From Streptomyces rapamycinicus NRRL 5491 (lineage in GTDB: Bacteria; Actinomycetota; Actinomycetes; Streptomycetales; Streptomycetaceae), in assembly GCF_024298965.1 (NCBI RefSeq), contig NZ_CP085193.1:8680001-8744000 (forward strand): a stretch of DNA of 64,000 bases, in the 5' to 3' direction. Under the pieces are notes generated by a model. The model did not search any database. It saw nothing but the letters and a program-made list of their open reading frames with translations, and was not told the origin of the DNA. A program made the translations under genes and the position numbers. This document shows positions 35,317-47,146 of this stretch, piece by piece; the stretch's first letter is position 1, and each line of letters starts with the position of its first letter.

Positions 35317-35701
35317 AGGCTCGGTTCGCCTCCGGGGCGCCTCAGCCTCCCCCCGCTACCGCTGGGAGGTGCCCCCTGTCGACGGTCGACCGTGCTCGGT
35401 CGCCCACGCGGCGGAGCCGCATGTCGATCGCAGCCCTCGCTCCCTGCGCGCGCTCTCCCTTTCGACAGCGACGCGCCCCTTCGGCTCGCCCCCAGCTACC
35501 GCTGGGAGGTGCCCCCGGCCACAAGACCCCAGCACCCTCTCCGTCCCGCCCCCAGCGCGGTCATCCCGTGTGCGGCGCGGCCCTTTCCCGGGCGACAGGT
35601 TTCATGCCGCCGGGCCCCGGCCCCACCCCCGGCCGAAGCATCTTCGTTCCCCTCGCCGCGCCGGCGCGGCGATCCCCCGCTTCCGACAAGGGGCACCCGT
35701 C
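35317..35701. repeat. Intergenic region with two copies of a CCAGCTACCGCTGG-type element
   Basis: In this 385-nt gap the unit CCCC(A/C)GCTACCGCTGGGAGG, continuing TGCCCCC, occurs at about 35350-35376 and 35489-35516. Between them lies CACGCGGCGGAGCCGCATGT (about 35404-35423), the same module found in the element at 8190-8212. No ORF with coding character was seen. The MFS gene's promoter may be here, though the module genes could be read through. Confidence 0.65.
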
Positions 35702-37030
35702 ATGACCACAGTCTCCTCCGACCCCGTCGCGCCCACCCGCAGATTGCCGCGCATCGGGGTGCGGCCCACCCGTAAGGCGACGGCCATCGCGTTCTTCGCA
35801 TGGGTCTTCGCCGTCTACGACTACATCCTCTTCGGCACCCTGTTGCCGGAGATCTCCGACCGCTTCGGCTGGAGCGAGGAACGAGCGGCGCTGGTCTCCA
35901 CCCTGATCTCCGCCGGAACGGCCATCGTGGTCCTCGGGGTCGGCCCGCTCGTCGACCGGCTCGGCCGCCGTAAGGGCATGATCCTCACCGTCTCGGGCAC
36001 CGCCCTGGCATCGGCCGCCTCGGCCGGAACCGTGAACGCCGGGTATCTGGTCGGTGCCCGCTCCCTGGGCGGCATCGGGCTGTCCGAACAGTCCGTCAAC
36101 ACCACCTACCTCAACGAGATCTACGCCGTCACCGAGGACGAGGCGATCAAGAAGCGCCGCGGCTTCGTCTACAGCCTGGTGCAGGCCGGCTGGCCGACCG
36201 GCACGCTCGTGGCCGCGGCGTTCGTCGCCGTGTTCCTCCCGCTCGTCGGCTGGCGCGGCTGCTTCCTGCTGGCCACCTTCCCCGCCGTCGTCATCGCCCT
36301 GCTGCGCCGCGGACTGCCGGAGACCCCGCAGTTCGAACTGGAGCAACGGCTGCGTCGGCTGCGCCGGGAGGGCAAGCCGGACGAGGCACGGCGGGTCGCG
36401 GCGGAGTACGGCGTGGACGAGGGGTCCTCCGCACCGCTGCTGGAGATCTTCCGCGGCCGCGCCCGGCGCAACACCCTGGTGCTCAGCTTCGCCTGGCTGG
36501 CCAACTGGTTCGGCATCCAGACCTTCAGCGTCCTGGGCACCACGGTGCTCACCAAGGCCAAGGGCGTCAGCTTCGCCAACTCCCTGGTGCTCTTCATCGT
36601 CATCAACGCCGTGGCCTTCGCCGGATATCTCTTCCACGGCTGGGCCGGTGACCGTTTCGGACGCCGGAATGTGATCGGCTGCGGCTGGATCCTCTCGGGC
36701 GTGCTCTTCGCCCTCATGCTGACCGTCGCCCACGGCACCGTCGCCGTGGTGGTGCTCTACTCCCTGGGGATGTTCTTCCTGGTCGGCCCGTACGCCGCGA
36801 TGCTCTTCTACATGGGCGAGTGCTACGACACCCGCTGCCGGGCCACCGGCACCTCGTTCATCAACGCGTTCAGCCAGCCCGGGGCCATCGCCGCCGGGGC
36901 GATCGCCACCGCGATGCTCGCCTCCGGCGCCCACTGGGATCGCACCGCGCTGCTCGTCGGGGCGGTCGGCACCTTTCTGTCCGGCTTCGTGATGTTCGCC
37001 GCCCGGCGCGTCGACACCGTCGAAGCCTGA
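35702..37030 (+). CDS. MFS transporter
   Basis: A 442-aa carrier with about 12 membrane spans. The loop 2-3 motif is GPLVDRLGRRKGMIL near residue 84, and GYLFHGWAGDRFGRRN near residue 310 is the matching motif in the second half. The ATG at 35702 is preferred, with AAGGGG upstream. The sequence resembles proton-coupled carboxylate or aromatic-acid symporters (sialic acid/AAHS type), but the substrate is not proven. It likely imports the compound broken down by the neighbouring hydrolases and dehydrogenases. Confidence 0.9.
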   Translation: MTTVSSDPVAPTRRLPRIGVRPTRKATAIAFFAWVFAVYDYILFGTLLPEISDRFGWSEERAALVSTLISAGTAIVVLGVGPLVDRLGRRKGMILTVSGTALASAASAGTVNAGYLVGARSLGGIGLSEQSVNTTYLNEIYAVTEDEAIKKRRGFVYSLVQAGWPTGTLVAAAFVAVFLPLVGWRGCFLLATFPAVVIALLRRGLPETPQFELEQRLRRLRREGKPDEARRVAAEYGVDEGSSAPLLEIFRGRARRNTLVLSFAWLANWFGIQTFSVLGTTVLTKAKGVSFANSLVLFIVINAVAFAGYLFHGWAGDRFGRRNVIGCGWILSGVLFALMLTVAHGTVAVVVLYSLGMFFLVGPYAAMLFYMGECYDTRCRATGTSFINAFSQPGAIAAGAIATAMLASGAHWDRTALLVGAVGTFLSGFVMFAARRVDTVEA

Positions 37031-37051
37031 AACCACCGGGAGAAGACCACA

Positions 37052-37834
37052 GTGGCAAGGACCGACCATCCCACGGACCGGCGCGTCGCCGTCATCACCG
37101 GGGCGGCCAGCGGCATCGGCCGCGCACTCGCCGTGGAGTACGCCCGCCGCGGGGTGCGCACCGTCATCGGCGGCTACCCCGGCGACCCCCACGACCCCGC
37201 CGAGACCGAGCGCCTGGTGAAGGCGGCGGGCGGGGAGTGCACGCGGTACGACGTCGATGTGCGCGACCCCGCTCAGGTCGAGGCGTTCGCCGAACACGCC
37301 CTTACGGCCTTCGGCCGCCTGGACATCGCCGTGGCCAACGCCGGGGTGCTGCGCCGGGCACCGCTCGATCGGCTCACCGACGACGCCTGGGACGACATGC
37401 TCTCCGTCGACCTCACCGGGGTGCTGCGCACCCTGCGCTCCGCCGCGCGGCGGATGGACGGACCGGGCGCGATGGTGGCGGTGTCCTCCATCGCGGGCGG
37501 GGTCTACGGCTGGGACGACCATGCCCACTACGCCGCCGCGAAGGCCGGTGTGCTCGGGCTGTGCCGCAGTCTCGCGGTCGAACTCGCCCCGCGGGGCATC
37601 CGCGTCAACTCCGTCGTTCCGGGGCTCATCGAAACCCCCCAGTCCTCCGACCCCGTCAACTCGCTCGGTCCCGAGGGGCTGTCCCGTGCCGCCGGGGGCA
37701 TCCCCTGGGGACGGGTCGGGAGGCCCGGGGAGATCGCCTCCGCGATCGCCTATCTGACCTCGGGCGGCGCCTCGTACATCACCGGTCAGAGCCTGGTCGT
37801 CGACGGCGGCCTCACCGTGAGGATGCCGGCATGA
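37052..37834 (+). CDS. SDR family oxidoreductase
   Basis: A 260-aa NAD(P)-dependent short-chain dehydrogenase. The cofactor loop is [15 protein letters not shown] near residue 12, NAG appears in [11 protein letters not shown], and the catalytic Tyr/Lys pair is in [13 protein letters not shown] near residue 160, with Ser in AVSSIAGG. The GTG start follows the MFS gene by 21 nt with a GGGAGAAG ribosome site. The second SDR follows at 13 nt. The substrate is unknown. Confidence 0.92.
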   Translation: MARTDHPTDRRVAVITGAASGIGRALAVEYARRGVRTVIGGYPGDPHDPAETERLVKAAGGECTRYDVDVRDPAQVEAFAEHALTAFGRLDIAVANAGVLRRAPLDRLTDDAWDDMLSVDLTGVLRTLRSAARRMDGPGAMVAVSSIAGGVYGWDDHAHYAAAKAGVLGLCRSLAVELAPRGIRVNSVVPGLIETPQSSDPVNSLGPEGLSRAAGGIPWGRVGRPGEIASAIAYLTSGGASYITGQSLVVDGGLTVRMPA

Positions 37835-37847
37835 GGAGGGAGCGCTG

Positions 37848-38585
37848 ATGGGTGCGCTGGACGGACGGAGGGCGTTCATCACCGGCGGGGCCAGCGGGAT
37901 CGGCCGCGCCGTCGTCGAGGCCTACGCGGCCGAAGGGGCCCGGGTGGTGGTGGCCGACCGCGACGGGGAGCGGGCGAGGGCCGTGGCCGAGCGGACCGGC
38001 GCCGCGGGGCACACGGCGGTGGACGTGAGCGATCCGGCCGCCGTGGAGGCGGTGATGTCGGCCGCGGTCGGGGAGTTCGGCGGAATCGACATCCTCGTCA
38101 ACGCCGCGGGCATCCTCACCGAGGCGCCGCTGCTGGAGATGGACCCGCGGATGTGGTCCGAGACCCTCGCGGTCGATCTGACGGGCGTCTTCCTCTGCTG
38201 CCGCTACGCGGTCCCCCAGATGGCGGAACGGGGCTGGGGGAGGGTCATCAACATCGCCTCGCAGCTCGGTATCAAGGGTGGCCGGTCGCTGTCCCACTAC
38301 GCGGCCGCCAAGGCCGGGGTCATCGGGCTGACCAAGTCGCTGGCCCTGGAGGTCGCGGAGCGGGGCGTCCTGGTGAACGCCATCGCGCCGGGGCCGATCG
38401 ACACCCCGCTGGTCGCCGGGATCACCCCGGAGTGGAAGGCGGCCAAACAGGCCGAACTGCCACTGGGGCGGTTCGGCCGGCCCGAGGAGGTCGCCCCGAC
38501 CGCCGTGCTGCTCGCCAGCGACCCCGGCGGCAATCTGTACGTCGGCCAGACCCTCGGCCCCAACAGCGGCGATGTGATGCCGTAG
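37848..38585 (+). CDS. SDR family oxidoreductase (FabG-like)
   Basis: A 245-aa short-chain dehydrogenase. Cofactor loop TGGASGIGRAVVEAY near residue 12, VNAAGIL near residue 86, and active site [16 protein letters not shown] near residue 150. It is closest in style to 3-oxoacyl-ACP-reductase-like catabolic SDRs. GAGGAGGGAG precedes the ATG. It is the last gene of the apparent LacI-controlled module; two adjacent SDRs suggest sequential alcohol or keto steps. Confidence 0.92.
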   Translation: MGALDGRRAFITGGASGIGRAVVEAYAAEGARVVVADRDGERARAVAERTGAAGHTAVDVSDPAAVEAVMSAAVGEFGGIDILVNAAGILTEAPLLEMDPRMWSETLAVDLTGVFLCCRYAVPQMAERGWGRVINIASQLGIKGGRSLSHYAAAKAGVIGLTKSLALEVAERGVLVNAIAPGPIDTPLVAGITPEWKAAKQAELPLGRFGRPEEVAPTAVLLASDPGGNLYVGQTLGPNSGDVMP

Positions 38586-38671
38586 CCGCGTCGGCGTCGG
38601 CCGCGGCCCTCCCCGCGTCGGACGCGAACCGCGGACTCGGCGGGCCGGGCCCGGACGCATACGGCTCGGGG

Positions 38672-38715
38672 CGACAGAAGCGGAACGACAGAAGCGGGAA
38701 CGACAGAAGAAGGAA
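38672..38715. repeat. Three-copy CGACAGAAG repeat upstream of a gene start
   Basis: CGACAGAAGCGGAA-like units begin at 38672, 38686 and 38701 (periods 14 and 15). The last unit runs into the ribosome site GGAAGG of the gene at 38725. Confidence 0.7.
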
Positions 38716-38724
38716 GGTGGCGGG

Positions 38725-39582
38725 ATGTGCGGGGCCTGCGGTGAGCGGGGCGCGTTCGACTGGGCGCGGCCCTGGGTCAGCGGGATCGCCGCCCGCCGGG
38801 CGGTGGCCGCCGCGGTCGGCGCGGTGGACCGGCCCGGGGTGCGGGTGGCGGTCGGGAGCGGCGGCTGGCTGGTGACCGGACCCACCGGAGCGACCACGGC
38901 CTGTGCGGGGCTGGTCGCCCTGGTGGCTGCCGTACGGCGCTGGGCCCCCGGAGCGGAACCGGCATCTCCGGACCGCGCGCGGCCGTCCGGGCCACTGTCC
39001 GTGCCCGGGGAGGAGGACCGGCGCCGGGGCGTGGTGCTGCGCGTCGCCCCGGGCGGGGCCCGCCGGGCCGACGCCGCGTTGGAGGTGCCCGGGACAGTGG
39101 CGTTGGTGGACTCCGGGGCCACGGCCCGCGCCGTCATCGCCGCGCTCGCCTCGCCCCGCTGGTTCCCCCGCCGCTATCTGGAGCGGGTGGAGGGCGTGGC
39201 GGACGCCTGGGCCCGTCCCGCGCCCGCCCTGTGGTCACCGCCGACCGGCCCGGACCCCTGTGCCCTGGCCGCCGACACCCTGGTCCGGCTGGAGTGGATC
39301 CGGCAGAGCGGCCGGCTGGACGGGGACGCGCTCGCGGTCCGGGGCCCGCTCGGTCCCGCCGCCGGGTACGACGTGGAGATCCGCGACGGGCACGTGGTGC
39401 GGGCCCGCACCTGCCGCGCGAGCCATGAGCGGGCCCGCCATGAGAGCTACGAGCGGAACCACGAGCAGAGCTACGAGCGGGCGATCGGTGCCACCACCGC
39501 GGCCGTCAGCGACGCCAGGTCCTTGGGGGACAGCTCGACCTCCAGCCCGCGGCGGCCCGCCGAGACGCAGATCGTCTCGTAG
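38725..39582 (+). CDS. Hypothetical protein with N-terminal CxxC
   Basis: Not recognised. A 285-aa protein from the ATG at 38725 after GGAAGG. It starts MCGACGERGAFDWARPWVSG, so a CxxC thiol pair is at residues 2-5. The middle is Ala/Val/Gly rich with an Arg/Pro-rich stretch and a possible WFPRRYLERVEG motif. The C-terminus has an imperfect repeat (SYERNHEQSYERA). The last 112 nt overlap the convergent ybaK-like gene, so the final 37 residues may be an extension by stop loss. Confidence 0.65.
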   Translation: MCGACGERGAFDWARPWVSGIAARRAVAAAVGAVDRPGVRVAVGSGGWLVTGPTGATTACAGLVALVAAVRRWAPGAEPASPDRARPSGPLSVPGEEDRRRGVVLRVAPGGARRADAALEVPGTVALVDSGATARAVIAALASPRWFPRRYLERVEGVADAWARPAPALWSPPTGPDPCALAADTLVRLEWIRQSGRLDGDALAVRGPLGPAAGYDVEIRDGHVVRARTCRASHERARHESYERNHEQSYERAIGATTAAVSDARSLGDSSTSSPRRPAETQIVS

Positions 39583-39968
39583 CCGTCGGCCGAGGCGTCC
39601 AGGGCCGTCGGGAGGCGCTTGCGCTGGCCGAGCGGGGAGATCCCGCCGCGCACATAGCCCGTGGTGCGCTCGGCCACCGCCGGGTCCGCCATCGTGGCGC
39701 GCTTGCCGCCGACCGCCGAGGCGAGCGCCTTGAGGTCGAGCGTGGCCGAGACGGGCACGATGGCGACCGTAAGGCGGTCATCGACGCTCGCGACGAGGGT
39801 CTTGAAGACCCGCTCCGGTGCGACGCCGAGCGCCTGGGCGGCCTCCTCGCCGTAGGACGGGGCCGCCGGGTCGTGCTCGTAGGAGTGCACGGTGAAGTCC
39901 GTGCCCGCGGCGGTGAGGGCGGTGGTGGCGGGGGTGCCCGCCGAGTTCTTCTTGGTCTTCTTCGGCAT
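39471..39968 (-). CDS. ybaK: YbaK/EbsC-type aminoacyl-tRNA deacylase
   Basis: A 165-aa protein of the YbaK family, which removes mischarged Cys from tRNA-Pro. The family Lys is in VFKTLVASVDD near residue 58, and the substrate-loop sequence YVRGGISPLGQRKRL is near residue 107. The N-terminus is basic (MPKKTKKNS). It is convergent with the gene at 38725 and overlaps it by 112 nt. The LON-domain gene is 11 nt upstream on the same strand, so both are probably one operon. Confidence 0.9.
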   Translation of the reverse strand: MPKKTKKNSAGTPATTALTAAGTDFTVHSYEHDPAAPSYGEEAAQALGVAPERVFKTLVASVDDRLTVAIVPVSATLDLKALASAVGGKRATMADPAVAERTTGYVRGGISPLGQRKRLPTALDASADGYETICVSAGRRGLEVELSPKDLASLTAAVVAPIARS

Positions 39969-39979
39969 GTTCGTCCGCG

Positions 39980-40720
39980 TCAGTTGGGGCTGGTGGGACC
40001 GCGGGTCAGATCGACGGCGGGGAGCGACGGGAGCTTACCGATGACCGCGCTCTCGGCGCGAAGGAGTTTCAGCTCGTCGGCCAGCCGGCTCGCGGTGTCC
40101 GGCGCCTGCAGCAGCCGCTGCTTCGCGGGCGTGTCGAGCACGGCGGCGGCCGCCACCAGGTAGGAGAGGACGGATGGCTCGCCCGGCAGGTCCTGCTCGG
40201 CCGCCAGGGTGCGCTCCCGGGCTCCCGCGAGCCGCTTCTGGTACATGCGGAAGGCCCGTACGACCCCCGAGGCCAGCGCCCCGGCGCCCTCGCCCTGCTC
40301 CTCCTCCAGCTCCTTGACCTCGGCCGTCAGATACGGGCCCGAGGAGTCCACGGAGACCAGCTCGAAGCGGGTGGTGCCGGTGGCCAGCACCTCGAAGGTG
40401 CCGTCCTCCTGCTCCCGGATGGTGGCCGCGTCGGCCACGCATCCCACGGAGTAGAAGGACTTGGCGGGGTCGGGGCCGAACCCGGCGGTGGGGCCGGGGT
40501 CCGGCGGCGTGTGGGAGTCCGGGAGGCCGATCGCGCTCGGCGCGACCTCATAGCCGTCCCTGATCGCGATCACGCCGAACCGGCGCGGCGCGTCCTCGGG
40601 GAGCGCCGACAGATCGCGCATCAGGGAGCGGTACCGCTGCTCGAAGACGTTCAGGGGCATGACGAGCCCCGGGAACAGCACCGTGTTCAGCGGGAAGAGC
40701 GGAAGGCGCGCGGAGGTCAC
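39980..40720 (-). CDS. LON substrate-binding domain protein
   Basis: A 246-aa protein consisting of a LON-N domain without the Lon ATPase or protease parts. The opening LPLFPLNTVLFPGLVMPLNVFEQRY is diagnostic. A helical part follows with SYLVAAAAVLDTPAKQRLLQ near residue 195. Such stand-alone proteins are widespread and may bind peptides or act as adaptors, but no clear function is known. It is directly upstream of ybaK on the same strand. Confidence 0.9.
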   Translation of the reverse strand: MTSARLPLFPLNTVLFPGLVMPLNVFEQRYRSLMRDLSALPEDAPRRFGVIAIRDGYEVAPSAIGLPDSHTPPDPGPTAGFGPDPAKSFYSVGCVADAATIREQEDGTFEVLATGTTRFELVSVDSSGPYLTAEVKELEEEQGEGAGALASGVVRAFRMYQKRLAGARERTLAAEQDLPGEPSVLSYLVAAAAVLDTPAKQRLLQAPDTASRLADELKLLRAESAVIGKLPSLPAVDLTRGPTSPN

Positions 40721-40775
40721 GGGGCGTAAGCCTAATGGCCCCGCGCGTTCCCTTTCACTGGCGCCGGAGCAGCGG

Positions 40776-42371
40776 TCACTGGCGCCGCAGCAGCCGGGAC
40801 GCGCCGGCGGCGACCGCGGTGGCCAGCACCCAGCCCAGAAGGATCATGACGATGGAGGCCCATTGGACGGCGCCCTGGGGTTTCCAGTAGCCGTCCATGC
40901 CCAGATCGATGACCGGGATCAGCAGGTCGAGCGTGTACAGCGAGGCGTTCCAGTTCGGCGATTCATCGGGCTTCAGCGCCTCCGGCCGGTTGTGGGCGAA
41001 GAACACCGAGCCGACCGCCCACAGCACCGCCATCCACACCGCCGCCCGGCCCGGGCGGTAGCCGTAGGCCACCGTCCAGTCCTGGAGGTAGCCCCACACC
41101 TTCCCGGCGAGCGGCAGGGTCTCCCGGCGGCGCCGCTGCTTGGCGAGCTGCACCTCGCGCGCGTCGGCGTCCTCGCCGCTGGTCCGCATCGAGTTGGCCA
41201 GCATCTCGTACGGCTCGGGCGCGTACTCGGGTGTGGCGGCGGCCACCCACTCCAGCCGCCGGGCCAGCGGGAAGTGGCCGCGCGGGATCAGGCACTCATA
41301 GCTGAACCCGGCCATGGTCAGCCCGCCGGGCCCCGGCCAGCTCACCGACTTGTCGACAAGGTTGACCACCCGGGCGCCGGAGAGGATCACCCGTCCGCGC
41401 TGCGGCCGCTCCCCGAGGAAGCGCAGCTCGGGCGTCTGGACCCGGCGCAGCGACAGCTCCTGGTCGTTCTCCATGATGAAACGGGCCTGGTCGAAGTCGA
41501 TCGCGTCGCCGATCCGCCCGTCGTCCAGCCGGACTCCGCCCTCGCACTCGAAGCGCTGGATCCGGGTGCCGCGGGTGGGGGTGGAGGCGGTGCCGTACGG
41601 CGGGGTGGAGCCGCTGGAGTACGTGCTCACCCCGCCCGCGGTGAGGTACAGGCTGCGCTCCACGGTCAGCTGCGGCGCGTTCAGCGCGCGGCGGCCGTAA
41701 GGGTTGCGCAGCCGGCTGCCGCGCAGGCTGAGCGACACGCCGATCTGCGCCCCGCGCAGGCTCAGCTCGCCGTACGACTCGATCATGTCGGCCTGGAAGT
41801 CCTGGGCGACGGTCAGCCCGTCGGCGCTGATCGACATGCCCCGGCGGTCGCGGCGCACGATGAGCTGGTTGAGCAGTAAATCGGTGCCGATATGGGCATC
41901 GGTGAGCCGGATGCCGTGTTCGACCACACAGCGCGGCAGATGCAGATCGCCCTCGGTGCGCAGCCGGGCCGCCTCCAGCCGGGGCAGCGAACAGCCCACC
42001 AGGCGCAGGGTGGTGAACTGCGCCTCGGGGACCAGCACCTCCCGCTCGAAGCGGCAGTTCTTGAGCTCCACATAGGGCTCGATGTTCCCGCCGGCCAGAT
42101 CGAGCGTGCCGGTGATGTGCACCCCGTTGAGCTTGAGCGCCGAGACCCGGCCGGGCTGCGCGGGCGGCCCGTCCAGCAGCAGGAGGGCCACGACACGCGC
42201 GCGGACACTGCGCTCCGGGCCCCAGGCATACGGTCCTGAGGGGTCGTTCCGCTGGGGGTGGGAGGTGCGCAGATCATGGGTGCTGCCATTGCGGAACGCC
42301 TGCCACATGCCCCATTCGGCGGTGGTCAGATCGAGGCCCGGGGGTGGATCGCCATCGTGCGGCTCGGTCAC
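40776..42371 (-). CDS. Membrane-anchored beta-repeat protein (bactofilin/pentapeptide-like)
   Basis: A 531-aa protein from the GTG at 42371, preceded by AGGAGGGG. Residues 60-330 contain many short beta-type repeats (for example LKLNGVHITGTLDLAGG, LRLVGCSLPRLEAARL and SLRGAQIGVSLSLRGS) that suggest a right-handed beta-helix. The C-terminal 120 residues have a conserved WxxA/helical part and at least two membrane spans. In Streptomyces such proteins are often labelled membrane-associated oxidoreductases, but no cofactor motif is visible here. It is divergent from the his operon. Confidence 0.72.
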   Translation of the reverse strand: MTEPHDGDPPPGLDLTTAEWGMWQAFRNGSTHDLRTSHPQRNDPSGPYAWGPERSVRARVVALLLLDGPPAQPGRVSALKLNGVHITGTLDLAGGNIEPYVELKNCRFEREVLVPEAQFTTLRLVGCSLPRLEAARLRTEGDLHLPRCVVEHGIRLTDAHIGTDLLLNQLIVRRDRRGMSISADGLTVAQDFQADMIESYGELSLRGAQIGVSLSLRGSRLRNPYGRRALNAPQLTVERSLYLTAGGVSTYSSGSTPPYGTASTPTRGTRIQRFECEGGVRLDDGRIGDAIDFDQARFIMENDQELSLRRVQTPELRFLGERPQRGRVILSGARVVNLVDKSVSWPGPGGLTMAGFSYECLIPRGHFPLARRLEWVAAATPEYAPEPYEMLANSMRTSGEDADAREVQLAKQRRRRETLPLAGKVWGYLQDWTVAYGYRPGRAAVWMAVLWAVGSVFFAHNRPEALKPDESPNWNASLYTLDLLIPVIDLGMDGYWKPQGAVQWASIVMILLGWVLATAVAAGASRLLRRQ

Positions 42372-42467
42372 AGCCGTGTCCCCTCCTGATTCTCCGTGTC
42401 CCCGTACGGAGCACATTCCCGCTGAGTAACCGGTTGAACGCCAACGGTCAGGGTCAACTTAGGGGGT

Positions 42468-42488
42468 CCGTATCACTGGCTGATACGG
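42468..42488. promoter_or_regulatory. Palindromic operator candidate upstream of the his operon
   Basis: CCGTATCA (42468-42475) and TGATACGG (42481-42488) are perfect 8-bp arms with a 5-nt spacer. The site ends 40 nt before the hisD GTG. A -10-like GACAAT is at 42515-42520, so the dyad would lie just upstream of the -35 region. It is near the likely promoters of both divergent genes. The regulator is unknown. Confidence 0.6.
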
Positions 42489-42523
42489 GGGGAGGGGCCT
42501 CGTGGCGGGTCTGAGACAATTGA

Positions 42524-45558
<3,035 letters not shown>

Positions 45559-45559
45559 C

Positions 45560-45724
45560 GTGAATGGCCTGTCGACCGTATTCATCCTCGTGGGGCTGTT
45601 TCTGCTCGGCGGGGTCGTCTCCTTCGTCAAGCAGGGCATGTCCAAGAGCATCATCACGCTGCTCGGGATCGGCGCCACGATGGCGCTGCTCGCCGGCGTC
45701 CTGCGGCTTGAGGTATGGAATTGA
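45560..45724 (+). CDS. Small membrane protein in the his operon (54 aa)
   Basis: A GTG at 45560 starts 2 nt after the hisB stop, and the frame ends TGA at 45724, 10 nt inside hisH. The 54-aa product ([18 protein letters not shown], then [12 protein letters not shown] and [20 protein letters not shown]) has two membrane spans joined by a short basic loop. Overlaps on both sides suggest translational coupling in the operon. A similar small ORF is, to my memory, present in other Streptomyces his operons; its role is not known. Confidence 0.8.
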   Translation: MNGLSTVFILVGLFLLGGVVSFVKQGMSKSIITLLGIGATMALLAGVLRLEVWN

Positions 45725-46359
45725 GCAACAAGAGCGTCGTTGTCCTCGACTACGGATTCGGCAACGTCCGGTCCGCCGAGCGGGCCCTCGCCCATGTCGG
45801 CGCGCGGGTCGAGATCACCCGTGACTACGACAAGGCCATGGCCGCCGACGGCCTGCTCGTCCCCGGTGTCGGCGCCTTCGCCGCCTGTATGAATGGGCTG
45901 CGCGCGGCGCGCGGCGACTGGATCGTGGGGCGCCGGCTGTCCGGCGGCCGCCCGGTCATGGGCATCTGCGTCGGCATGCAGATCCTCTTCGGGCGCGGTA
46001 TCGAGCACGGCGCCCCGGCCGAGGGCCTGGACGAGTGGCCCGGCACGGTCGAGCCGCTGCGCGCCCCCGTCGTCCCCCACATGGGCTGGAACACGGTCAA
46101 GGCACCCGGCGACTCCCAGCTCTTCGCGGGCCTCGACGAGGGCGAGCGGTACTACTTCGTTCACTCCTACGCGGTCCGCACCTGGGAGTTCGAGGTCACC
46201 AACCGGCATATCCCCGCCCCCAAGGTCACCTGGTCCACCCACGGCGAGCCGTTCGTCGCCGCCGTCGAGAACGGCCCGCTGTGGGCCACCCAGTTCCACC
46301 CCGAGAAGTCGGGCGACGCCGGGGCGCGGCTGCTCCGCAACTGGCTCGACACGCTCTGA
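45715..46359 (+). CDS. hisH: Imidazole glycerol phosphate synthase, glutamine amidotransferase subunit HisH
   Basis: HisH supplies ammonia from glutamine to HisF. The product is 214 aa, with the class I amidotransferase nucleophile in [13 protein letters not shown] near residue 85, and the His and Glu of the triad in TQFHPEKSG near residue 196. The start [22 protein letters not shown] is supported by GAGG a few bases upstream. It overlaps the small membrane ORF by 10 nt. Confidence 0.95.
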   Translation: MELSNKSVVVLDYGFGNVRSAERALAHVGARVEITRDYDKAMAADGLLVPGVGAFAACMNGLRAARGDWIVGRRLSGGRPVMGICVGMQILFGRGIEHGAPAEGLDEWPGTVEPLRAPVVPHMGWNTVKAPGDSQLFAGLDEGERYYFVHSYAVRTWEFEVTNRHIPAPKVTWSTHGEPFVAAVENGPLWATQFHPEKSGDAGARLLRNWLDTL

Positions 46360-46414
46360 CCGGCCCCCCGCGCCAGCTCTCACCGCCCGCACGCTCCCAC
46401 CGAAGGTTGTCCGC

Positions 46415-47146
46415 ATGCGCACGCACCGCCTCGAACTCCTCCCCGCCGTCGATGTCCGCGACGGCCAGGCCGTCCGCCTCGTCCACGGCGAGTCCGGCTC
46501 CGAGACGTCGTACGGCGACCCGATGGAGGCCGCCCTGGCCTGGCAGCGGGCGGGCGCCGAGTGGCTGCACCTGGTGGACCTCGACGCCGCCTTCGGCACC
46601 GGGGACAACCGCGCGCAGATCGCCGAGGTGGCCCGCGCCATGGACCTCAAGGTCGAGCTGTCCGGCGGGATCCGCGACGACGCCTCGCTGGCCGCCGCCC
46701 TGGCCACCGGCTGCGCCCGGGTGAACCTCGGCACGGCCGCGCTGGAGTCCCCCGAGTGGGTCGCCAAGGTCATCGCCGAGCACGGCGAGCTGATCGCCGT
46801 GGGCCTCGATGTGCGCGGCACCACGCTGCGCGGCCGCGGCTGGACCCGGGACGGCGGCGATCTGTACGAGACGCTGACCCGCCTCGACTCCGAGGGCTGC
46901 GCCCGCTACGTCGTCACCGACATCGCCAAGGACGGCACCCTCCAGGGCCCCAACCTGGAGCTGCTGCGCAATGTCTGCGCCGCGACCGACCGGCCCGTCG
47001 TCGCCTCCGGCGGCGTTTCCTCGCTTGACGACCTGCGTGCCCTTGCGACCCTGGTACCGGAAGGTGTCGAGGGCGCCATCGTGGGCAAGGCGCTCTACGC
47101 CAAGGCGTTCACCTTGGAAGAGGCGTTGGAGGCGGTGGCCGTATGA
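46415..47146 (+). CDS. priA: Bifunctional HisA/TrpF isomerase PriA
   Basis: PriA is a beta/alpha barrel that isomerises both ProFAR (His) and PRA (Trp). The 243-aa protein has the catalytic Asp in [15 protein letters not shown] near residue 11 and [14 protein letters not shown] near residue 170. The two phosphate loops are SGG ([11 protein letters not shown]) and ASGGVSS. No trpF is found among the trp genes in the window, consistent with the dual role known for Streptomyces PriA. It is 55 nt after hisH and overlaps the RidA gene by 4 nt. Confidence 0.95.
   Translation: MRTHRLELLPAVDVRDGQAVRLVHGESGSETSYGDPMEAALAWQRAGAEWLHLVDLDAAFGTGDNRAQIAEVARAMDLKVELSGGIRDDASLAAALATGCARVNLGTAALESPEWVAKVIAEHGELIAVGLDVRGTTLRGRGWTRDGGDLYETLTRLDSEGCARYVVTDIAKDGTLQGPNLELLRNVCAATDRPVVASGGVSSLDDLRALATLVPEGVEGAIVGKALYAKAFTLEEALEAVAV

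Noticed and set aside
35561..37882. Open frame of 773 codons opposite the MFS and SDR genes
   Set aside because: Antisense shadow of convincing genes; no motif.
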